Positions 58,589-64,000 of a stretch of DNA of 64,000 nt are shown piece after piece. The stretch is taken from positions 124,001-188,000 of the forward strand of contig ABHI01000001.1 in NCBI GenBank assembly GCA_000171875.1. The letters run 5' to 3'. A program made the position numbers and the translations under genes. A model generated the notes under the pieces. The model had not been told where the DNA came from and made no database searches. It saw only the letters and a list, made by a program, of their open reading frames with translations. The stretch comes from Flavobacteriales bacterium ALC-1 (GTDB lineage Bacteria > Bacteroidota > Bacteroidia > Flavobacteriales > Flavobacteriaceae). Within the stretch, counting starts at the first letter, position 1. Each line of letters starts with the position of its first letter.

Positions 58589-59770
58589 ATGAGCTATAAC
58601 ATCGACGAAAGAGGTTATTATGGGGAATTCGGTGGTGCATTCATTCCAGAAATGCTATACCCAAATGTAGAAGAGTTACGTCAAAATTATCTTAAGATAA
58701 TGGCAGAACCTTCATTTCAAGAAGAATTTCATGCTTTATTAAAAGATTATGTAGGCCGTCCTTCACCGCTCTATTTTGCAGAACGTTTATCAAAAAAGTA
58801 CAATACCAAAATTTACCTTAAACGCGAAGATTTAAACCATACTGGCGCACATAAAATCAATAATACCATTGGGCAAATTCTTATGGCAAAACGCCTAGGA
58901 AAAAACAGAATTATTGCCGAAACTGGAGCTGGACAACACGGAGTTGCTACTGCAACAGTTTGTGCTTTAATGGGAATTGAATGTATTGTTTACATGGGAG
59001 AAATTGATATTGCTCGCCAAGCACCAAACGTAGCTCGTATGAAAATGCTAGGCGCAACAGTTGTACCTGCTTTATCTGGTAGCAGAACCTTAAAAGATGC
59101 CACTAATGAAGCCATTCGTGATTGGATTAATAACCCTGTAGATACGCATTATATTATTGGAAGCGTGGTTGGACCTCATCCATATCCTGATATGGTAGCT
59201 AAGTTTCAAGCTGTGGTTTCTGAAGAAATTAAAAATCAACTTTTAGAAAAAGAAGGTACCGAAAATCCTGATTATTTAATTGCTTGTGTTGGTGGTGGTA
59301 GCAATGCTGCTGGAACTTATTATCATTATTTAGACAATGAAGACGTAAACATTATTGCTGTTGAGGCCGCAGGTTTGGGTATTGATTCTGGTGAAAGTGC
59401 AGCAACGTCAGTCTTAGGTAAAGAAGGTATTATACATGGTAGTAAAACACTTTTAATGCAAACTAACGACGGACAAATTACAGAACCTTATTCTATTTCA
59501 GCGGGATTAGATTATCCTGGAGTTGGTCCTATGCACGCCAATTTATATAAAACTGGTCGTGCAGAATTTATTGCAATTACTGATGATGAGGCTATGACAG
59601 CAGGATTAGAATTATCTCAATTAGAAGGTATTATTCCAGCCATTGAAAGCTCACACGCATTGGCAGTTTTTGAGCATAAAAAATTTAAACCAGAGGACAT
59701 AGTTGTTTTGAATTTGTCTGGTCGTGGCGATAAAGATTTACAGAATTATATTGATTATTTCAAGTTATAA
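58589..59770 (+). CDS. trpB: Tryptophan synthase beta chain
   Basis: A 393-residue PLP enzyme that joins indole with serine to give tryptophan. Starts near [21 protein letters not shown] lysine in [13 protein letters not shown] (~88); phosphate-binding [39 protein letters not shown]; and the terminal LSGRGDKDL. Its stop overlaps the trpA start by one base (TAATG), so the two subunits of the complex are translated in step. Confidence 0.98.
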   Translation: MSYNIDERGYYGEFGGAFIPEMLYPNVEELRQNYLKIMAEPSFQEEFHALLKDYVGRPSPLYFAERLSKKYNTKIYLKREDLNHTGAHKINNTIGQILMAKRLGKNRIIAETGAGQHGVATATVCALMGIECIVYMGEIDIARQAPNVARMKMLGATVVPALSGSRTLKDATNEAIRDWINNPVDTHYIIGSVVGPHPYPDMVAKFQAVVSEEIKNQLLEKEGTENPDYLIACVGGGSNAAGTYYHYLDNEDVNIIAVEAAGLGIDSGESAATSVLGKEGIIHGSKTLLMQTNDGQITEPYSISAGLDYPGVGPMHANLYKTGRAEFIAITDDEAMTAGLELSQLEGIIPAIESSHALAVFEHKKFKPEDIVVLNLSGRGDKDLQNYIDYFKL

Positions 59771-60540
59771 TGAACAGAATAAACAAAAAATTACAAGAAG
59801 ACAAAAAACTTCTATCTATATATTTCACAGCAGGCTATCCTAATGTAGATGACACAGTTTCTATCATTCAAAACCTTGAAAAAAGTGGTGTCGATATGAT
59901 TGAAATAGGTTTACCATTTAGTGACCCTTTAGCAGATGGTCCAACCATACAAACTAGCTCCACACAGGCTCTTAAAAATGGTATGACAACTGAGTTATTG
60001 TTTGAACAACTTAAGGGTATTCGACAATCCGTTTCTATTCCATTAATTATTATGGGTTACTTTAATCCTATGTTGCAATATGGTGTGGAAGACTTCTGTA
60101 AAAAATGCCAAAAAGTAGGTATAGATGGCTTAATCATCCCAGATTTGCCTGTAGATGTATACAATGATTACTATAAAACTACATTTGAAAAACACGATTT
60201 AATCAATGTGTTTTTAATTACTCCTCAAACTTCAGATGAGCGAGTTCGTTATATCGATTCTGTTTCTGATGGATTCATTTATATGGTGAGTTCTGCAAGT
60301 ACAACAGGTGCTAAAGTTGGTTTTGGGAATGAACAAACCAAATACTTTGAGCGTATTGCAAACATGAATCTTAATAACGCTCAAATTGTAGGTTTTGGGA
60401 TTTCTAATAATGATACATTTACGCAAGCTACCAAATATGCAAAAGGGGCTATTATTGGTTCTGCATTTGTTAAATATGTAACCAATAATAATCTAAAATC
60501 AATTCCTGATTTTGTAGATGATATTTTAAAATCTAAATGA
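59770..60540 (+). CDS. trpA: Tryptophan synthase alpha chain
   Basis: A 256-residue TIM-barrel subunit that cleaves indole-3-glycerol phosphate to indole. Catalytic Glu in MIEIGLPFSDPLADGPTIQ (Glu ~49) and Asp in GIDGLIIPDLPVDVY (~60 positions later, in the conserved PDLP). The phosphate loop is VGFGISNN. trpE, G, D, C and F are not in this window, so in this organism trpBA stand apart from the rest of the pathway, or at least from its immediate neighbours here. Confidence 0.98.
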   Translation: MNRINKKLQEDKKLLSIYFTAGYPNVDDTVSIIQNLEKSGVDMIEIGLPFSDPLADGPTIQTSSTQALKNGMTTELLFEQLKGIRQSVSIPLIIMGYFNPMLQYGVEDFCKKCQKVGIDGLIIPDLPVDVYNDYYKTTFEKHDLINVFLITPQTSDERVRYIDSVSDGFIYMVSSASTTGAKVGFGNEQTKYFERIANMNLNNAQIVGFGISNNDTFTQATKYAKGAIIGSAFVKYVTNNNLKSIPDFVDDILKSK

Positions 60541-60543
60541 TTA

Positions 60544-61011
60544 ATGAAAACTATAACTTATCGATCTGCAACCTTAGAAGATTTACCAACACTGTTAGAT
60601 TTTGAGCAAGGCATTATTGCATACGAGCGTCCTTATGACAGTACTCTGAAACCTGATCCTATAAGTTATTACGATCTAAAAGAGCTCATTCTATCTAAAA
60701 ATGCCGAAGTACATATAGCTGAACATGAAAATAAGGTTATTGGGTCTGGCTATGCCAAAATTGTAAATTCCAAACCTTACAACATTCATAATCAACATGT
60801 TTATTTAGGTTTTATGTTTGTAAAACCAGAATATAGAGGACAAGGTATTATTCAGTCTATTTCTGAAGCACTAAAACTATGGGCAAAAGCAAATAATATT
60901 TTTGAGGCCAGATTAGAAGTCTATGCTGAAAATGATTCTGCAATTAGAGCATATGAAAAAAGCGGTTTTACAAAAAATTTAGTCGAAATGAGAATATCAT
61001 TAAACGATTAA
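60544..61011 (+). CDS. GNAT family N-acetyltransferase
   Basis: A 155-residue acetyltransferase. The acetyl-CoA-binding motif A lies in VYLGFMFVKPEYRGQGIIQS (~85-105), followed by a helix and the motif B region ARLEVYAENDSAIRAYEKSG typical of GNAT enzymes. Acceptor unknown. It starts 3 bp after the trpA stop and is 5 bp before trmL, so it is probably in the same transcript. Confidence 0.92.
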   Translation: MKTITYRSATLEDLPTLLDFEQGIIAYERPYDSTLKPDPISYYDLKELILSKNAEVHIAEHENKVIGSGYAKIVNSKPYNIHNQHVYLGFMFVKPEYRGQGIIQSISEALKLWAKANNIFEARLEVYAENDSAIRAYEKSGFTKNLVEMRISLND

Positions 61012-61016
61012 AATAG

Positions 61017-61472
61017 ATGTCACTTAACATTGTACTCATAGAACCCGAAATCCCAAATAACACTGGGAACATTGGACGTTTGGCTTTAGCTACAGGTTCT
61101 CGCCTGCACTTAGTAAAACCTTTTGGTTTTGAAATAAATGATAAGCGCCTTAAACGTGCTGGTCTAGATTACTGGCAACATTTAGAAGTTATATATTATA
61201 ATTCTATAGATGATTTTTTCCTTAAGAATAAGGACTCTATAATGGTGTTTTTATCAAGTCAAGGAAAAGTATCACATTGGGATATTAATTATACTGAAAA
61301 TATGTTCTTGGTTTTTGGTAAAGAATCGGTGGGTTTACCAAAACCTTTGATTGAAAAACATAAAGATCAACTTTTTAAAATTCCGCTCTACAGCAAAGAC
61401 ATAAGAAGCCTAAATCTTGCCAACGCTGTTAGTATTATTGTTTATGAAGGCTTAAGACAACTCGAATCATAG
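61017..61472 (+). CDS. trmL: tRNA (cytidine/uridine-2'-O)-methyltransferase, SPOUT family
   Basis: A 151-residue SPOUT methyltransferase, matching TrmL/YibK, which methylates the 2'-hydroxyl at position 34 of tRNA(Leu). The trefoil-knot motifs are EPEIPNNTGNIGRLALATG at the N-terminus, LVFGKESVGLP near residue 100 and IRSLNLANAVSIIVYEGLRQ at the C-terminus. Length matches the minimal family. It ends the trpBA-GNAT-trmL run. Confidence 0.93.
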   Translation: MSLNIVLIEPEIPNNTGNIGRLALATGSRLHLVKPFGFEINDKRLKRAGLDYWQHLEVIYYNSIDDFFLKNKDSIMVFLSSQGKVSHWDINYTENMFLVFGKESVGLPKPLIEKHKDQLFKIPLYSKDIRSLNLANAVSIIVYEGLRQLES

Positions 61473-61484
61473 ATAGATATTTGT

Positions 61485-61492
61485 TATCTTTG
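61485..61492 (+). promoter_or_regulatory. Predicted -7 box TATCTTTG, 3 bp before ATG
   Basis: TATCTTTG at 61485-61492 matches TAnnTTTG. The ATG of the next gene is at 61496, so the transcript would be leaderless if this box is used. No -33 TTG is seen. Confidence 0.35.
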
Positions 61493-61495
61493 AGT

Positions 61496-61861
61496 ATGAA
61501 ACTCATTAAAAAAGGCAATATATTACTATTAGGATTATCACTTATCTTAAGTTTAGTATCATTTACAGGAGTTGTTAACCACCTACCAAATGAAGCCATT
61601 AAAACAGCTTTAGTTGTTAATGGTTATTGTGAGAATACACATTGCTCAATAAAGTTTCAAAATGCAAATAAGAATGTCTTTACTTCTATTTGTCAATTTT
61701 CAAATTATTCTTTTCTAAGGTTTCAAAATGATTACAGTTTAAAAGAAATTACAGCTTTAAAGGCCTATACAAAACATACTAATTGGCTTAGAGTAGATCA
61801 ACTTCATAAAAAGCACTATTCTTCTTCAATACTCAAAACACTCTATAACAGTATTGTATAA
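61496..61861 (+). CDS. Small exported protein of unknown function
   Basis: A 121-residue protein from ATG 61496; the in-frame TTG at 61481 lies before the -7 box and is not likely to be used. A signal peptide or N-terminal helix (ILLLGLSLILSLVSF) is followed by a mature part with three cysteines in the first half (GYCENTHCSI, then TSICQF) and a basic, aromatic end (YTKHTNWLRV, KKHYSSSILKTLY). I do not recognise the family. It is probably periplasmic. Confidence 0.55.
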   Translation: MKLIKKGNILLLGLSLILSLVSFTGVVNHLPNEAIKTALVVNGYCENTHCSIKFQNANKNVFTSICQFSNYSFLRFQNDYSLKEITALKAYTKHTNWLRVDQLHKKHYSSSILKTLYNSIV

Positions 61862-61944
61862 AATAGTTTTAGATAGCCTTAGGGCTAAAAATCATCTATT
61901 ATAAATGCATCTTTAATTCTAAAGATGCCATATACTGTTATATT

Positions 61945-62121
61945 ATGAAATTAAAAAAAAGCTTAAGACTTATTGTCTTAATTTTTATGATTTGCTTGGC
62001 TTGTATTGTACCATTTCCATTAAAATTCTCATCTAAAGACAACTTACCAAAAAACTTGATTGAAAATACTGAAAAGACTGATAATGAGGAAGATGAAGAT
62101 GTTTTGAAAGAGGTATTCTGA
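61945..62121 (+). CDS. 58-residue exported or membrane-anchored peptide
   Basis: ATG at 61945 to TGA at 62119-62121. A basic start and hydrophobic helix (MKLKKSLRLIVLIFMICLAC) with LAC in lipobox position, then PFPLKFSSKDN and an acidic tail (ENTEKTDNEEDEDVLKEVF). The layout (positive start, helix or lipid anchor, charged soluble tail) fits a small exported protein. It fills most of the 333-bp gap between the 61496 and 62195 genes. No family is recognised. The minus strand also has an ORF over this region, but its protein is low-complexity. Confidence 0.6.
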   Translation: MKLKKSLRLIVLIFMICLACIVPFPLKFSSKDNLPKNLIENTEKTDNEEDEDVLKEVF

Positions 62122-62194
62122 AGGTTTTTCACCCTATTTAATCTTTTTCTACTATATTAGTCAAAATTTTGTATAACACCTAAATCTAAATACA

Positions 62195-62527
62195 ATGATA
62201 ACCAAAACATTAAAAGTCAGTTTTTTTGTGATAGCTCTTGCTTCATTTTCTTACGCTGGTGCTCAAGAAACGATCGAAGTTTCAGAGGATAAATCTAGAA
62301 AAATGTTTAAACATCTCGACATGAACGAAGATGGAAAAATAACATTAGAAGAATTTAAAACTATGCGTGTAAAATCCCCTTCTAAAGTCGCGCAAGTTGA
62401 AAAGCGTTTTGTAAGTATGGATACTAATAAAGACGGAACTGTAGATAAAGCTGAGTTTAGAATCTTTTTTGAAGGTTCAAGAAAAGCAAAACAAAAAAAG
62501 CAAGAAATTAAAGTTAAAAAAGGTTAA
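62195..62527 (+). CDS. Exported EF-hand calcium-binding protein
   Basis: A 110-residue protein with signal peptide 1-22 (FSYAGAQE). Two canonical EF-hand loops follow: DMNEDGKITLEEF (~44-56) and DTNKDGTVDKAEF (~77-89), with all six calcium ligand positions occupied in both. A lysine-rich tail (KAKQKKQEIKVKKG) ends it. It is probably a periplasmic calcium buffer or sensor. A bidirectional terminator follows. Confidence 0.9.
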   Translation: MITKTLKVSFFVIALASFSYAGAQETIEVSEDKSRKMFKHLDMNEDGKITLEEFKTMRVKSPSKVAQVEKRFVSMDTNKDGTVDKAEFRIFFEGSRKAKQKKQEIKVKKG

Positions 62528-62550
62528 TTATAGTTTAACTGATAAGATTA

Positions 62551-62581
62551 AAAAACCTCTAAAATAATTTAGAGGTTTTTT
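62551..62581. terminator. Bidirectional terminator
   Basis: AAAAACCTCTAAA (62551-62563) pairs with TTTAGAGGTTTTT (62568-62580) over a four-base loop. The stop codon of the minus-strand VF530 gene (62571-62569) lies inside the stem. Confidence 0.88.
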
Positions 62582-62811
62582 AAGTTTTGACGCCTTTTTC
62601 TTAACATCTCCAAATACATATTTTCCACTTTAGTTCTTGCCCAAGGTGTACGCCTTAAAAATTTCAAGCTAGATTTTATAGATGGATCGTGTGTAAAGCA
62701 ACGAATGTTAATCTGGTAGCCCATATACTCCCAACCATAATGTGCTTCTAGTTCAGTAATAATCTGTTCTAGTTTTATGCCATGAAGTGGATTGTTAGGT
62801 TGTGTTGACAA
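62569..62811 (-). CDS. VF530 family (DUF2132) DNA-binding-like protein
   Basis: An 80-residue protein matching the VF530 family: [20 protein letters not shown], then [19 protein letters not shown], and [18 protein letters not shown]. The family fold resembles a DNA-binding domain but its role is unknown. It is 1 bp from the next gene upstream on the same strand, so the two are an operon. Confidence 0.9.
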   Translation of the reverse strand: MSTQPNNPLHGIKLEQIITELEAHYGWEYMGYQINIRCFTHDPSIKSSLKFLRRTPWARTKVENMYLEMLRKRRQNLKNL

Positions 62812-62812
62812 A

Positions 62813-63046
62813 CTATAAGTTTTTTACTAATTCCTTAATCTTTAATGCTTTCTCAAAATGATCTAAGCTATGTGTTTGTATCCACCAAGTAGCAGCTTCC
62901 ATTAGTAATTCTGGATTGTCATTCTTGTTTTTAAAAAATGCATAAAATGATACCCCAACGCTATCTCCTTTTTGAGCAATTTTTTTATCGCAGACTTCTA
63001 TGATTTTGGCTTTTAAACTTTGTGTCATTTGATTATAAGTTTTCAA
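62813..63046 (-). CDS. DUF6500-like small protein
   Basis: A 77-residue cytoplasmic protein; an internal ATG at 63028 would shorten it by six residues. It is helical: [20 protein letters not shown], then [20 protein letters not shown] and [18 protein letters not shown] recall this pattern as DUF6500, a family without known function, and am moderately sure of the name. It precedes the VF530 gene. Confidence 0.7.
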   Translation of the reverse strand: MKTYNQMTQSLKAKIIEVCDKKIAQKGDSVGVSFYAFFKNKNDNPELLMEAATWWIQTHSLDHFEKALKIKELVKNL

Positions 63047-63099
63047 TAAATAGAATAAACAGATTGCAATATCATTCTTCCTCGCAATGACAAAAACGA

Positions 63100-64000
63100 C
63101 TAGCTTCTATTATCGCTATTACGTCTTCGATTTCGGTTTTTATTGCGATTACGGTTACGATTAGAATTTTTATTTCCTTCTCCTGAGTTTCTTCTAGAAT
63201 TAGAGTTTTTATTTTGATTTCCCCCTCTACCTCTATTTCTATTCTGTCCTGGTTTAATAGGTTCTGTTGAAGCATTAGGATCTGGCTCAAAACCTTCAAC
63301 AACCTCAACCTCAATCTTCATGTCTATTAATTTCTCAATAGATCTTAAATATGTGGTTTCATCTGCACTCACTAAAGATATTGCTTCACCACTAGCTCCA
63401 GCTCTGCCAGTTCTTCCTATTCTATGCACATAGTCTTCAGAAATATTAGGAATCTCATAATTAACAACATGTGGTAATAAAGGAATATCTAAACCTCTTG
63501 CAGCAATATCTGTAGCTACAAGCACTCTAACTTTACCACTCTTAAAACCAGCTAAAGCTTTTGTTCTTGCACCTTGACTTTTATTTCCATGAATTGCTGC
63601 TGCAGTAATACCTGCACTAATCATCTTTTTACAAAGCTTGTTAGCTCCATGCTTAGTTCTGGTAAATACTAAAACTTGTTTCCAATTACCTTCGGAAATT
63701 AATTTAATAATTAAGCCCGTCTTTTTGCCTTTGGCAACACGATATACTTTTTGATCAATAACTTCAACAGCTGTATTTTCTGGTGTCGCTTCAACTTTTA
63801 CAGGGTTATTAAGAATAGAATACGCTAACTTCTTGATATCCTTAGAAAATGTTGCCGAAAACATTAGGTTTTGGCGCTTGTCTGGCATCAACTTCATAAC
63901 GCGTTCTATATCGCGTAAAAAACCCATATCTAGCATACGATCGGCTTCGTCTAACACAAAAATTTCAACGCGCTTTAAGGATAATAGCCCTTGACTTTCT
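63100..64000 (-). CDS. RhlE-type DEAD-box RNA helicase, N-terminus beyond window
   Basis: The minus-strand frame is open to the window edge, so the helicase N-terminal part (Q motif, Walker A) is missing only because of the window. Visible motifs: II in [15 protein letters not shown] (63955-63957 encodes Val, not a start), [35 protein letters not shown] and [14 protein letters not shown]. The C-terminal ~60 residues are an Asn/Arg-rich low-complexity tail ([26 protein letters not shown]) typical of RhlE proteins that remodel ribosomal RNA and cold-induced mRNA structure. Confidence 0.93.
   Translation of the reverse strand, partial: ESQGLLSLKRVEIFVLDEADRMLDMGFLRDIERVMKLMPDKRQNLMFSATFSKDIKKLAYSILNNPVKVEATPENTAVEVIDQKVYRVAKGKKTGLIIKLISEGNWKQVLVFTRTKHGANKLCKKMISAGITAAAIHGNKSQGARTKALAGFKSGKVRVLVATDIAARGLDIPLLPHVVNYEIPNISEDYVHRIGRTGRAGASGEAISLVSADETTYLRSIEKLIDMKIEVEVVEGFEPDPNASTEPIKPGQNRNRGRGGNQNKNSNSRRNSGEGNKNSNRNRNRNKNRNRRRNSDNRS

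Noticed and set aside
61938..62132. Minus-strand gene
   Set aside because: Its product is Ser/Lys/Ile low-complexity, while the plus strand has a well-formed exported peptide in the same place.
63072..63314. Minus-strand 80-residue Glu/Ile-rich ORF in the helicase tail
   Set aside because: Another frame of the Asn/Arg-rich repeat tail of the helicase; its low complexity comes from that tail.

Overview
The window is a stretch of chromosome from a marine-type member of the Flavobacteriaceae (Bacteroidota); the genus cannot be fixed from it. The DNA is AT-rich. Promoters of the TTG-N18/20-TAnnTTTG kind recur. Type IX secretion (T9SS) sorting domains are present, as are hybrid two-component systems (sensor kinase and AraC-type regulator in one chain), DUF6090, DUF4920 and a DnaJ with only two zinc motifs. 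I see no rRNA, tRNA, CRISPR array, IS element or phage structural genes. The window cuts one gene at each end.

Layout. 1-2946: two T9SS type B (CHU_C) surface proteins, the first truncated by the window edge. 3292-22645: an accessory island with two hybrid two-component regulators (3292-6099, TPR sensor; 12156-16028, propeller plus Y_Y_Y sensor). Each is followed by a tiny conserved ORF (6254-6403; 16142-16288) and then fibre-like proteins. Four fibre proteins (6409, 8372, 16285, 18403) share a signal peptide, a common N-terminal domain, YadA-head-like tandem repeats and a C-terminal S74 endosialidase-type self-cleaving chaperone. A dockerin-like protein, a T9SS type A protein, a lipocalin-like lipoprotein, a serine hydrolase and an amidohydrolase complete the island. 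Three operon promoters in it carry the same layout: two TGWWACAW octamers exactly 21 bp apart, then exactly 29 bp, then a TAnnTTT(G/A) -7 box. I read this as the operator of the AraC-type regulators, and the island as a regulated surface-fibre system. It contains no SusC/SusD pair or glycoside hydrolase, so it is not an ordinary polysaccharide utilisation locus.

22832-35916: mostly core and hydrolase genes: alpha/beta hydrolase lipoprotein, uvrB, a TerB-like protein, an esterase, a DUF1456 protein, sucC, an ACT-like protein divergent from lysA, an NTF2-like lipoprotein, two tandem acyltransferase-like membrane proteins, and a 47-residue membrane peptide before a DUF6090 protein. 35913-48527 (minus strand): two carboxypeptidase-regulatory-domain surface proteins around a VOC protein; an operon of ppk2, an M28 peptidase, a pseudopilin-GspG-like protein and a DinB-like protein; a sigma-54 activator without a DNA-binding domain; an ABC-2 exporter; and grpE-dnaJ.

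48662-64000: a YceI lipoprotein, a 125-bp MITE-like inverted repeat, a large pre-peptidase-repeat T9SS protein downstream of a LuxR-type two-component pair, a MazG-like hydrolase, ilvE, a DUF4920 lipoprotein with mnmD, a 97-bp tandem repeat that includes the 3' end of mnmD, trpBA with a GNAT and trmL-type gene, several small exported proteins, an EF-hand protein, a VF530 protein, and the C-terminal part of a RhlE-type DEAD-box helicase.
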